Notes: generated by a model from the letters alone, not told the origin. A stretch of DNA of 64,000 nucleotides from Diphasiastrum complanatum (GCA_029204225.1 CM055106.1:47502633-47566632); one strand, 5' to 3'; positions 44,595-55,644 are shown, counted from the stretch's first letter. Numbers and translations: made by a program.

Positions 44595-46473
44595 TCAGAA
44601 TCCTAGAACGCCACTTGAAGCCTCATCCCTTCTACGCTCAAGTCCTGATCGTGCGGGGAGAATGATAGCTTCTTTGGTACGACGTTCCCGTATCTTCATC
44701 TCTAGATCATCGTCTATGTTAAATGAGCGTGCTACAACCTCAGGGGGGATCCCATTATAGACCGAGTTCCTTCCAGCAATAAACTGAGTAAGCGGCCTGC
44801 CAGAAATTGAAGAGTAAAGGCATTATTGTCAAAAGCTCTAAAACATGTAGAGCTACGAGAGCAAATCATATGAATTATTCTAAAAAAGAAAGCAGTATTT
44901 CAATAAAATAACAAGTATGTGGCAGTACATGTCTGATGTCGAGACTGAGAGATAGTCAAGCCCGTCGCTTCCTGCTATTTTAACGGCGGGGAAGAATCGA
45001 GGAACTACGATCAAAGATCCTTCCTTAACTTGAGTATTAAGTGCCTTCTCGCCATTGTTCCGGACGATTTGGATTCTGCCATTGCCTCGAACAATGTAGA
45101 TAACCTTGTGTGCATTCACTGACCAGCCTGGAGCGCACATCGCATTCTACAAAACCACATCAAACGCTCAAGAAACAAAATCTAGCCCAGAGTTAATTCG
45201 TCATTGAGTACAGTAAGTGGCAAACAACAGCCTAGCCAGATTTCCAAACGCCTACAATCAACCAAATTAAATTTAAATGAATGTCCATATTTAGCTATAA
45301 CGTTGACGTACTGGCTCGAGCGTTACGCAACTCAAGCCTAGATCCAAATGCCTTAACGCTGGCAACTTGTATCGATTAACAGCATGCAATTGTCCTCCGC
45401 GTTCAACGACATCAGCGTGGGATCTTTCTATCCGGTAGACAAAATCAGCAAAAAACGTGTTTAGTTCATGATCCGTCCTAACTTCGGGCATTTCAATACC
45501 CTCTCTAACTCGGACAATGACAGTCCCGTTTTGGCTCTCAAGCAGGCGTGTTACTGTCTGTTCGTCGACGTCCCAAGCTCGAGCAAGAATCTCTCGATCA
45601 AATCCCCTTAGAACGCCTCCACAACGTTCGTCCTTGCCTCCTGCGAGAAAGAAAGGCTGCACATGAACATGGCGAGATCAATTCGGTCCACTTTCATATT
45701 TATCTATTCATGAACGATAATTCGCAGCTGCAAAAGAACGGAATCCCTATTGATAATGACTCTTTTTTATTCATTTAACTCACTTCAACGCGGCCAGGTT
45801 GTTCACCACCAGTAGTGTCATCGATGCCGATGATTTCAGTGCGCTCGTTGCCATCGTTATACCACCACGTCGGCACTCCCTGTGGAACTGCTATCACGTC
45901 TCCTTTCTGAACACAATATACGTAATGCTCGATATCTCTATCGCCCTCTGGAAGGATAAGCCCCATTCTTGCACTTCCTGTACTTGCGCACGAGCAAAGA
46001 ACGACGACCATTAAGAGCTCAGCTACTTGCTGCTTAGTTACACAATAAAAGTCAATTCAGACATGAAAATGCCTCACAATTTCACTCAAGAAAATGAAAA
46101 AAGGCATTCGTTATGAGAATGATTGCCAACAGTTACCTTCTACTACAACTTTGATTCCATGACTGTCTTTGTAAACTGGAAGAAGCAATCCACGCGGATT
46201 CAGTGTGATCTTGGCTGCAGCCATATTTGCGTCCCGAAGTGCTCTGTACTCGTCCCCACTCCACTCTTCCAACTGTCCCCCTTCGGACTTGAACTGCTGC
46301 TTCGGTCTGCGTGGTTCAAGGTCTCGAAAATAGTCACCACCACTCCCCTCATGCCGTGGCTGACGTTCTCGTTCTCGCTCACGTTCACGTTCATCCTTAT
46401 GACGTCCCAGAGCAAGAACATTCGTAGATAAGAGGACCACCAACAGTATTGCAGTAATAGCCCCCTTCTTCAT
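44595..46473 (-). CDS. Legumin-type (11S-like) double-cupin protein, five exons
   Basis: Exons on minus, from GT-AG borders and frame: 46473-46137, 45977-45784, 45656-45312, 45146-44929 and 44796-44595. They total 1296 nt (431 aa plus stop). The start is set at MKKGAITAILLVVLL, which gives a good signal peptide; an in-frame ATG 27 nt upstream is the alternative. An Arg/Glu repeat (about residues 25-35) follows. The first cupin has VVVEG, GDVIAVPQGVPTWWYNDG and DDTTGG; PFFLAGG links. The second has ERGGQLHAVNRYKLPALRHL, NAHKVIYIVRGNGRIQIV and GSLIVVPRFFPAV, and the end LTQFIAGRNSVYNGIPPEVV is typical of legumins. These are secretory storage proteins sent to vacuoles. The Asn-Gly processing motif (NGLEET type) is absent: the equivalent stretch reads HELNTFFADFVYRIE. 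No disruption was seen. The family call is firm; a storage role is inferred. Confidence 0.88.
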
Positions 46474-46623
46474 GATGTAGGCACTTGCTGTAAGAAACAC
46501 AACACTCCTATTCTAGATCTGCCTTATCAGAGAAAAAGGGAGATGCTTTACGACACATAAAGCAGCAACAACGCAATTTGATTAATGCGGCAAACCGATG
46601 CAAGAAAGGGAACTGTGCATCAT

Positions 46624-46638
46624 CCTCTATTTATAAGG
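46624..46638 (-). promoter_or_regulatory. TATA box of the cupin gene
   Basis: The minus strand reads CCTTATAAATAGAGG about 150 bp upstream of the chosen start codon, a good plant TATA box at a distance that leaves a leader of roughly 120 bases. It is the only such box close to the gene. Confidence 0.7.
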
Positions 46639-47150
46639 TATCATTGTGAACTGCGTAGTTGGTACATCTCTTAAATTCTCTCCAAAATCCGTCACGTACA
46701 GCTGCTACTTGGAAAAGTCGGAAAATCAAAATGGACATTTAGGATTTCACTTTTGCATTTGCACCCACAATTTAAGTAAATTTGATCAATATTGCGTGAT
46801 CTGAAGCCACAACACAACTAGATTTTTTCTATTCAGGAAAAAGTTAAGTAAACGATCAGATTTACTCTGTAGGGATTTCTCAGAGAGATAGACTACTTTA
46901 CTTTCTCTTAGTTTAACTCTATCTGTGAGAAATTGCGCAGCAATTTTTATCTGGCATTCACAAAAACACCTCGATATATTCAGATTTTAAAATTCAGGTA
47001 ATGCAGCGCCAGCAGCAAAGTAGAAGAAGATAAAGTAGTTTCTCTTTTCATTGCAGGTACGTACGCACAAATGAGAACTAGACACAAATGCAGTAATGGC
47101 ATGGTAGCGCAGGAGCAGTAGGCAAGGCCAAAGCTGCTGGAGTGGCTGGC

Positions 47151-47250
47151 TGCATGTAAGGCCGGACGCGACGATCCTCCAGCTGGGCACGCCACCTAAG
47201 CAGGCACATGTCAGTGCCATCACTACCAGTTACTTAGCTGAATCATGCAT
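47151..47250 (-). promoter_or_regulatory. RY-type motifs upstream of the cupin gene
   Basis: TGCATG at 47151-47156 and CATGCAT at 47244-47250 lie about 0.7-0.8 kb upstream of the start codon. CATGCA(T) is the RY element bound by B3-domain regulators of seed storage genes. An ACGT core (TCACGTAC) lies nearer, around 46692. Short motifs occur by chance, so this is suggestive only. Confidence 0.35.
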
Positions 47251-48914
47251 CACGTCTATACTCACTCAGCTGAGTGAAGTGATAATCAGGACAGGGGAGT
47301 GCTGGGCAGAGGATAATTTTGATGGAAAACCTACAAAACTCTAAAATTGGCCCAAATACCCAATTAAATGATACATGATTAGGTTGAGGCTTATAACAAA
47401 TATTTCCACCTACAAGGTGCATTCGTAACTAGAAAACGAGGATTATCCATGATCTTCTCATTGAGCACACCCACTAATCAACCACCTAACACCTATAAAT
47501 TCTGTAAGTTAAGATGTGGATCAAAGTAAATGCTTCGTTTCTTTTTTTTAAATAAAATTTGAATATTGAGAAATATCGCTTTTAGTTACATGTATTTGGA
47601 GTTACATCTTCTAAAACTATATATATGTGGATTTTTCGATCATATATCATTGTTTCATAAGGTCATGAATTCATTAAGGGTATTTTCAAATAATATACAT
47701 AATTTTTTTTTTTTCATTTTATTTATTTCATGTAAGGTTTTAAAATTTTGTAAGATTGCATTATGATTTATATTTTGTATGAGTATATCTTTTAAGGCTG
47801 AAATCTCATTGTTTTGAACAAGCAAATGGATTATCAAACAGATATCTATTTCAAATTATTCTTGTAGTGAAAGAATTCATTGTTTTGGGTATTTCGATTG
47901 ATATATCTGTTAATGATATTTTTTGTAATCAGATAGGATGTAAACTTAATAAGAATTGTATATATTTTGGTGACATAAAATTAGAGTATATTATATGATT
48001 TTCTTTTTACATATACATACCAATTATTTATATTGTTATTTTCATATGTATTTCACAAATAAATGTGTTTGAAATTCCATAAGGTGGGATGACATTTATT
48101 TTCAAATATTACAAATTCATTTTCATCAAAATTAAATGATGATATTCCATGAATGGCACAGCATTTTATATTTTTTTATAAATTAATTTGTTGTATTATT
48201 CCATATATTATCTAATTAATGAATCTCATACCACTATTACAAATTGGACAAATATGTTTTTAATAATTCATGAAAGTTCTTTCTCTAGCTATTAATCATT
48301 TTTCTTTCATGTTTCTCATTACAATTCATCTTTTATTCAGATTATTTTAAAACACAACTTAGAAAAAGAGATTCAATTTTTTATATACCTCCAATTATAA
48401 TGTCTTTCGTAATTAATGTGGTGCTTTTTTATACCTCCAATTTTTGTTGATTTCTAAAAATTAATAAAAAAATTTATTTATAGATAAATTATGCATTAAA
48501 AGGAAACGAGTAATATGAGAGAATCTTTGATGAGTTATATGTTACTCGCTCTCAAGAAAATTTTGTATTGCTGCGTATATTTTTGCATTATTGCTTTTAA
48601 TTTTGAAAAACAAGGTGTTTTGTTCTTACCCTAAACCCTAAACCCGTAGAAAAAAGCTACGGTAATTGAACATCCCCACATTTTTTGTTATATGACGTTC
48701 ACTCACTATGTTTCGTATTGAAATCTTGCTGGATGTTTTGTCATTTAAGCTCTTTGACATGCGAAAGCCCATAAATGTGTATTTTTTTGGACATCATACC
48801 AGAATTTTGTTTGGTTATGTACCTAATCAATATCACGAAATATTGGATTTACATATGGGATCGTTTATGGGAATTTTACTAGCCAACTAAATTTTGCTCC
48901 AAAAAGCTCGCTTT
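47251..48914. other. AT-rich intergenic stretch
   Basis: No supported gene. The small frames at 47566-47837 and 48708-48890 are AT-driven. A double telomere-type motif CCCTAAACCCTAAACCC lies at 48629-48645. Confidence 0.5.
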
Positions 48915-49180
48915 CAATAGTTTCGCCAAAAGATCAATCCCTTACTCTTTATAACTCTCTTCAACTCTCCAAAGACCATCTTATACCGATCATATGGTTG
49001 GAACGTCTTCTTGTCTAACTCGTAGTTAGACTCAACCAAACGGTGTAGGATCTGTGAGGAAATCCTATCCTTCCGTAGGTTTCCAACCATAATGAAGTTA
49101 TTTAAAAGGTGGGCTATGGGCTATAGGGTAGGATCACGAATGGCTTCCAAAAGATAGCCATCGTTCGTAAATTATGATTA
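48915..49180 (-). pseudogene. Short unrecognised coding-like fragment
   Basis: The minus strand has a frame from about 49178 (DGYLLEAIRDPTL, stop, then HLLNNFIMVGNLRKDRISSQ, ILHRLVESNYELDKK and MVFGELKRVIKSKGL) that reads like protein for some 85 residues with one stop. No family was recognised. It ends before the copia fragment. Confidence 0.3.
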
Positions 49181-49284
49181 TTAATTACTTTACTAGCCAA
49201 ACCCGGAATGATGAGGCATAACTAATAACCACATACACTGGAGTGACCGACTATCCATGTCAGGAATTATTCCGAATCCCACAT

Positions 49285-49512
49285 ACTGGACATGGACGTA
49301 ACAATGATCTTCTATAAACAATGCCAAAATCTCTAGAACCCAAGATGTACCTCAATACTCTCTTGCCTAGTTTCCAATGCTCCACACTAGGATCATGCAT
49401 AAATTGACTTAGGCTACCAACACAATAGCTGAAATCAATTCTTTTGATGGTTAGATATATGAGTGAACCAACTATAAGATTCCTTTGGAGAGTAATGTCC
49501 TTCTTCTTCATG
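49285..49512 (-). pseudogene. pol: Ty1/copia RT C-terminus (A/B family)
   Basis: The minus strand reads LIVGSLIYLTIKRIDFSYCV, GSLSQFMHDPSVEHWKLGKR and VLRYILGSRDFGIVYRRS, closely matching element B (LVGSLIYLTITRLDLGYCV... DPSEEHWKLGKRVLRYIIGT) and the A remnant. It stops after the YRRS position, before RNase H, and on the other side at about 49512 it meets inverted block sequence. Confidence 0.82.
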
Positions 49513-49760
49513 TGTAACATTGATGTAAGAAATAGTGAAAGATCCAATTTGGACACTATTCTGTATATCAATTATGGAAGTTACTATAAAACCATAGAAA
49601 GGAGGTCTATACTTAGTATGGAAATCATCCTTAAGATGGATCAAAGTTGTGGGGTTGGTAAAACTAGTTGAAGAGAGAGTATGAAAAATTGTCAACTAGT
49701 TTTGTTGTTTATTGGCATTTTTGGAGGCCAAGTTAACTTGAAATCTCAACTTAGAGATAG
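49513..49760 (+). mobile_element. Foreign block fragment joined to polypurine tract and LTR start
   Basis: The plus strand from about 49515 (ATTGATGTAAGAAATAGTGAA...) to 49668 matches the end of the block in element A (minus, 55660-55815), including GGACACTATTCTGTATATCAATTATGG. It then reads AAAACTAGTTGAAGAGAGAG, the polypurine tract of this copia family, followed by TATGAAAAATTGTCAACTAG..., a diverged LTR start parallel to 55060. The LTR is lost after about 49760. Block and tract are therefore directly adjacent here, without RNase H. Confidence 0.7.
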
Positions 49761-49829
49761 TTTCATATAAGGGTTTAAATAGTGGATTTACTATTTTTGG
49801 AGGCCAAGTAGATAAGTGGATGGATGAGA

Positions 49830-50788
49830 AACGTTTGTCGCGAAATAGTCGTGAAACAATCACGAAAGCAAAGCAACCACGGTTCAATGCGATTCGGATG
49901 GAGTTAAGCGGTCGCTGGACACTGCCAGCTGAATCACTCCTACAGTCCTCCAGAATGTAGTCAGGCACTGCTGATCTACATTTATAATGCAACTAATATG
50001 TGGAATTGAAATGAATGGGAGAATCAGACACATGAATAACAACAGAAACATTTGCATTCAAGATCATACATCATAAATTGACATGTGCACAACGGCTACA
50101 AGATCATCTATTGATTTTCTCTGATTCTTCCAGTACTGCATGCAGATCCACGCAATGCGTTGGCGTGAGAGAAATACAGTTCTCTCATGAGTGGATGTCT
50201 CGCTTACTAGCGGACTTGTGGATCTCTATGGATCCTGATCACAGAACTCGTCTCGCACGCAGGCGGACTTCTTGTCTGTATTTCGTCTTGATTGCTTACT
50301 AGCATCAGACTACTTCATACGTCTGTGTGTATGTTCTGTATTGTGTCAAGTATCATCCAAGTATATAGTCACTCTGTGTAACCTTTCAGATTAGAGTGAT
50401 TAAGTATCTACAACTAATCAAGAAATTACAAGAGTGAAAAATTAGCCACGACCTAGAGTGTATCTGCTGACGTCATGCCATCAGATCAGACATCTCTACT
50501 TCTGGGTACTTGTATGATCTTTGTTGGTACTCTTTGGAGTGTGAGGGCAAAAAGATTTCACGACATTTTTCGTGTCGCGTCGTTGGTTTCATTTCCGGCG
50601 TCTGACTTTCTCGTGTTATACCACAAAAGATTCTCATTCGTGAAACTTTCGTGTTTGTGTCCTTTTGTCAGGTGTTCGCGAAACTTTCGTGCTTCGTGTC
50701 TCTTGACTTTCGTGTTCGCAAACATCTTCGTCAAGTAAAGGCCTGAAAACTAGCAAGGCTTTGTAAACAAAAACTTTTTGTTTTTTCA
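49830..50788 (-). repeat. 3' LTR of the RH-LTR-pol copia family (copy a)
   Basis: Own-strand start TGAAAAAACAAAAAG follows the polypurine tract GAGAGGGAGC. The LTR is collinear with copies at 25861, 31290 and 52890. The low-coordinate end is approximate. The pol reading frame runs a short way into the LTR, with pol ending inside or shortly after the CFERELKK segment. Confidence 0.75.
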
Positions 50789-50789
50789 G

Positions 50790-52868
50790 CTCCCTCTCAA
50801 AGCATGATAGCTTTACGATCCCGAGAATGCTCCTCTGTCTCTCAAAAAGCCCTTTGTCCAGGGCTTTGGTGAAGATATCAGCAACCATATCTTTCGTTCC
50901 AATGAAGGTGGTCTGCAGCATCGTCTTTTCAATTAGATCCCTGATCAAGTGGTACTTGATCACAATGTGCTTCGTTCTGGAATGGAACACATGATCTTTC
51001 ATCAGGTGTATTGCAGAGGTGTTATCCATCTACAAGACCAGAGGCTCGTTCCTTGTTTCGCCCAATTCGTCAAGGAACAGCCTTAGCCAGATTATCTCGT
51101 TGGCCATCTTTGCTCCTGCAATGTACTCTGCTTCGCAGGATGACTGGGCCACAATGGTCTGCTTCTTGCTGACCCAAAGAACTGTCGCTCCTGATGCGAT
51201 GGTGCATCCTCCTTTACAATCGTCCTTGAGAGATGCCCAGCTAGAATCACTATAGGAAAGTATCCGGAAACCTGCATCACGACAATAACACAAGCCATAA
51301 TCCCTCGTTAATTGAAGATATTGCAAAATGCGTTTTGCAATCTTCCAATGTGTCAAGTCTAGATTTGTGTAGAATTGGCTCATCTTGAATACTGCATAAG
51401 CAATATTAGAATGTGTGTTGTCCGCAAGGTACATCAGTGATCCTATCAGCTTCCTGTAAGGTGTGTGTTGCATATGTTCTCTCTCTTCCTCAATCTTCGG
51501 ACAGTCATCATTTGTCAGCACGTCCCTACGAGCATTGGAGTGTTCACACCTTTGCAGTTCAGCATCCCAAAGTCCTCTGGGATATTCTGAATGTATCTAG
51601 ACTTGTGAAGATATACCTCCCTCATAGTCCCTTTTAATTTGCAAGCCTAGGTAACACCTGGCTTCTCCCAGATCCACAATCTCGAAATGTTTTGAGATGT
51701 CTGTCTTCACTTCGTCAATCAGGTGCTCACTCCTACAGAGTATTAGAGTGTCATCCATGTACACAGCCACAATGATGATCAGCCCATCTGTAACTCTGAC
51801 ATATACACTAGAATCAGGCAACAGAGGCTTGAATCCTAATGATTTCAGGCCTTGATCTTTCTTCTTGTATCATTGTCGGGCTGATTGTTTCAGACCGTAG
51901 ATATATTTATGCATTCTACATGCATATTTAGGAAGCGAATCCGAGACATATCTTGGGGGTTGATCCATATAGACCTCTTTGTCTAATTTGCCATGCCAAA
52001 AGGCTGTCTTCTCGTCCACAATGTGGATCATAAGCTGCTGCGTATGTAAATAACAGATGTAGGGATGAATGTTTGACGATAGGAGAGAAGGTTTCATAGT
52101 AGTCAATACCATATCTCTGAGAAAATCCCTTCACTACCAATTTTGCCTTGTATTTTGTCACATTTCCATCTGGTCCGTATGTGAGCTTGAAAATCCATTT
52201 GCATTTGACAGTCTTGCACTTATGTGGTAATGGCTCCAACGTCCAAACATGGTTTTTCCTCATGGACTTCATCTCTTCATTCATGGCTTGGATCCATCTG
52301 TCATTCTTTGGACATTCAATCGCCTCCTCGAAAGTCTGTGGTTTTCCACTGAATCTACAGAACTCTTCCGATATAGAAGCTGAGCTGTCTGGCACATATC
52401 TTGTTGGCGCTCTTCATGGTCTAGTCAATCTTCTAGGATATCCTCCTGGGACAGCAATGCCTTTGTCTTTGTCTGCTCTGCTCGGTCCGAAACCATCTTG
52501 GTTTATAGGAACTGTGGCACTAGGCTGTCTCTCAAATCTTTCTTCTTCAATTTTGTCTCTCGAATGAGAAACGACTCGAAAATCTTCATTTTTGTGTTCG
52601 TCCTCTGTTCCCTCTGTCATTGGTGGTAGGTCATAGTACTGTCTCTCCAGAACTTTGTAGCTGACAGGATCGTCATTGGCCATTGTTCTGCTCTCATCAA
52701 ATCTGACATCTCTCACTGTTTTTACAGTGTTCGTGTCTGGCATATAGACTATACAATATGACGAGTTGTTGTCATAACCTACCAGAAATCCCTGCTCGGC
52801 TTTCTCAGCCTTTGAGTAGGCCACCATGCATCTGGCTGCTTCCATCAATGTCCTGTTCTTTGTTTAGA
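50790..52868 (-). pseudogene. pol: Ty1/copia integrase end, RT and RNase H
   Basis: The minus strand carries LMEAARCMVAYSKAEKAE and GFLVGYDNNSSYCIVYMP (integrase C-terminus). RT follows with EEAIECPKNDRWIQAMNEEM, KCKWIFKLTYGPDGNVTKYK, KGFSQRYGIDYYETFSPIVK and the catalytic VAVYMDDTLIL. Then come the RT end HTPYRKLIGSLMYLADNT and RNase H with ILSYSDSSWASLKDD, SCEAEYIAGAKMANEIIWLR, MDNTSAIHLMKD, RTKHIVIKYHLIRD and DMVADIFTKALDKG. Frame breaks occur near 52414, 51970, 51830, 51590 and 51029. A short tract separates its truncated start from the LTR at 52890. Gag, protease and the integrase core are missing. Confidence 0.87.
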
Positions 52869-52889
52869 ATCAATATCGCGAAGCTTTTC

Positions 52890-53876
52890 ATGAAGGAACC
52901 ACGATCCTGTTGCCTCTCGGATGGAGTTCAGATGCGATCGCTGGACACTGCCAGCTGAATCACTCCTACAGTCCTCCAGAGTGTAGTCAGGCACTACTAA
53001 TCTACATTTATAAAATTAGTACAACATTGAACATAGTTTCAACCAAGGTGCGCAATTCAAAAAGAACAAGAAAACTCAGACACACAATTAACAGCAGAAG
53101 TATTTGCATTTGAGATCAGACACAACATGAAGAATCATCTATATTGATCTTTCTCTAATTTCTTCAAGCACTGCATGCAAATCCACGTAGTGCGTTGGCG
53201 TGGGAGAAACACGGTTCTCTCACGAGTAATCGTCTTGCTTTACTAGCGGACAGTTGGATCTCTATGGATCCTGATCACAAAGCTCGTCTCGCACGCAGGT
53301 AGACTTGTTGTCTATATTTTGTCTTGATTGCTTACTAGCATCAGACTATTTCATTACACTGTATGTGTGTTATGTTGATCTGTATGTCAAGTATCATCCA
53401 ATAAGTATGGTTGCTCCATGTAAATCTGAGATTAGAGTGATTAAGCATCTACAACTAATCAGGGAATTACAAGAGTGGCAGATTAGCCACGACCTAAAAG
53501 GTATATGCTGACATCATACCATCATATCAGATATCTGTACTTCTGGGTACTTGCATGATCTTGATGGTACTCTTTGGAGCGTGCAGGCAGGAGAAGGGTT
53601 CGTTTCTGTCGTTGGTTTCATTTTGGTCGTTTGTCTTCTCTCGTACTGGACCGCAAAAGCTTCTCGTTCGTGAATCTTTCGTGTTCGCGAACTGTTCATC
53701 TTCGTCTACTTTGACTTTCGTGTTCGCAAACCGTTGGTCTTCATTTTCTTTGACTTTCGTGTTCACGAAACTTTTTGTGCTTCGTGTCTCCTGACTTTCG
53801 TGTTCGCGAATATCTTCGTCAGGCTGAGGGTTGAAAGATAGCAAGGCTTTGTAGTTAGAAACATTTTATTTCTTCA
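52890..53876 (-). repeat. LTR of the same family (copy b)
   Basis: Own-strand start TGAAGAAATAAAATGTTTCT directly follows GAGAGGGAGC. It is collinear with copy a, and the LTR landmarks include TCTGGGTACTTGCATGATCTTG and TTAGCCACGACCTAAAAGG. It carries a cluster of TTCGTGTTCGCGAA-type words at 53660-53820, also seen in copy a. Its other end directly precedes the truncated pol. Confidence 0.78.
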
Positions 53877-54440
53877 GCTCCCTCTCAAAGCATGATAGCT
53901 TTACGATCCCGAGACTGCATCTTTGTCTCTCAAAGAGTCCTTTGTCCAGGTCTTTAGTGAAGATGTCAGCAAACATGTCTTTCGTTCCGATGAAGGTGGT
54001 CTGCAACATCTCCTTTTCAATTAGATCCCTGATCAAGTGGTACTTGATCGCAATGTGTTTCGTTTTGGAATGGAACACGAGATCTTTCATCAGGTGTATT
54101 GTAGAGGTGTTGTCCATCTACAAGACTAGGGGCTCGTTCATTGTTTCTCCCAATTTGTTCAGAAACTGCCTTAGCCAGATTATTTTGTTGGCCATCTTTG
54201 CTGCTTCAACATATTTTGCTTCACAGAATGACTGGGCTACAATGGTCTAATTCTTGCTGACCCAGAGAACTGCTGCTCCTGATGTGATGGTGCATCCTCC
54301 TGAGACGTTTTTACAGTCATCCTTGAGAGATGCCCAGCGAGCGTCGTTGTAGGAAAGTATCCCGAAACCTGCACCACGACAATAAAACAAGCCATGATCC
54401 CTCGTTAATTGAAGATATTGCAAAATTTGTTTTGCAATTT
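53877..54440 (-). pseudogene. pol: Copia RNase H fragment upstream of LTR b
   Basis: The minus strand reads an RNase H half: GGCTITSGAAVLWVSKN, ANKIIWLRQFLNKLGET, MDNTSTIHLMKDLVF, KTKHIAIKYHLIRDLIE, KDMFADIFTKDLDKGLFERQ. It is a close relative of 50790-51350. It is cut at about 54440, where the LTR of element A begins. Stops occur at about 54118 and 54250. Confidence 0.82.
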
Positions 54441-54441
54441 T

Positions 54442-55060
54442 CTACTTGAATGATCTTTGATTAGAAAGAGAAATACACTACCAATTTCACCAATGTAGAA
54501 AAATCAGCATCTACACACAATTTGAGATGCAAACACTAATAGAACTTGATCAAACTTGAATGAAATGCTTATGTACTGTTGCTATCTGTACAAAACCAGC
54601 AAGCTACTGTATTTCACACGTGTGGATCCAAAAATAACAAATATAGATCATTCTACACATAGAATTGCAAGCAATCACCAAGATAGTGCACCAATGGATA
54701 GTAGAACCCAAGAGAACCATGTATAACTATGAAATGAGATAGAGAAGAGAGAAGATGACTCTCTCCACGAGTTACATCCTTTTATAGCAGGTCCAAATCC
54801 TATTTGGCCACTTGGCTTTCCCACCAAAATGCTAACCCTACCAATTTTGGGTCTAGATTCAATGTACCCAACTTATTCAAATTGAATCTACTCAAACTCG
54901 CATTCTATCTTTCCCACACTTTTAAAAAGTGTTTATTCAAATGAAATTTAGACTAATGAACTTTGAAAAGTCAACCTCTAAGTCTAAAACAAGTTTTGGC
55001 CTCAATATGCCAAATATGAAAATATTGCAAACTGTGATGAAACTAGTTGAATCTTCCACA
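54442..55060 (-). repeat. 3' LTR of copia element A
   Basis: Own-strand start TGTGGAAGATTCAACTAG follows a polypurine tract (GAAGAGGGAG, 55061-55070). Compared with the 5' LTR piece at 59753-59841, the last 35 or so bases of the LTR are missing at the 54442 end, so this LTR is truncated against the neighbouring RNase H fragment. It has a TATA-like GGATGTAACTC/TATAAAAGG segment near 54775. Confidence 0.78.
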
Positions 55061-55070
55061 CTCCCTCTTC

Positions 55071-55644
55071 AACTAGTTTTAGCATAGACTTTGATAATAC
55101 TCCAAGTGAAGTCCTATGCTTCATGAACAAGTCTTTTCCCAATGCTTCGGTGAAGATATCAGCTACACATTCCCTTGAAGACACATGTTGAAGCTCCACC
55201 TCCTTTGCAATGACTTGCTCTCTCACAAAATGATATTGTATCTCAATATGCTTGCTCCTAGCATGAAAGATAGGATTGGATGCCATTCTTTGGGCTGATT
55301 GATTGTCACAAAACATGATTGGGCTCTCTGAAAAATCCAGCAAGTGAATATCCTTGATCATCCTCTTGATCCATACCATCTCCTTTGTGCAATGTGTAAG
55401 AGCTTTGTACTCGGCCTCACTAGATGACAATGAGATAGTGGCTTGTTTCTTTGACATCCATGATATAGCTCCATCACCTATGAAAATACAATAAGAACTA
55501 ATGGATTTCCTATCCATTACATCTCCAGCATAGTCCGAATCTAAAAATCCAAAAAGATTAGGTGATGATCCCTCATACAATATGCCAAAATCTCGAGTTC
55601 CAATGATGTACCTCAAAACTCGCTTTCCTAGCTTCCAATGCTCC
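55071..55644 (-). pseudogene. pol: RNase H of copia element A
   Basis: The frame runs uninterrupted from the RT end (EALEARK/HWKLGKR position) through RYIIGTRDFGILYEGSS, FGFLDSDYAGDVMDRKS, SYCIFIGDGAISWMSKKQ, SLSSSEAEYKALTHCTKEMV, IMFCDNQSAQRMASNPIFHA, RSKHIEIQYHFVREQV and CVADIFTEALGKDLF. The catalytic acidic residues D (DSDYAG), E (SSEAEY) and D (FCDNQS) are present. RNase H degrades the RNA of the cDNA hybrid. It is intact but is separated from its RT by the foreign block, so the polyprotein cannot work as usual. Confidence 0.87.
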
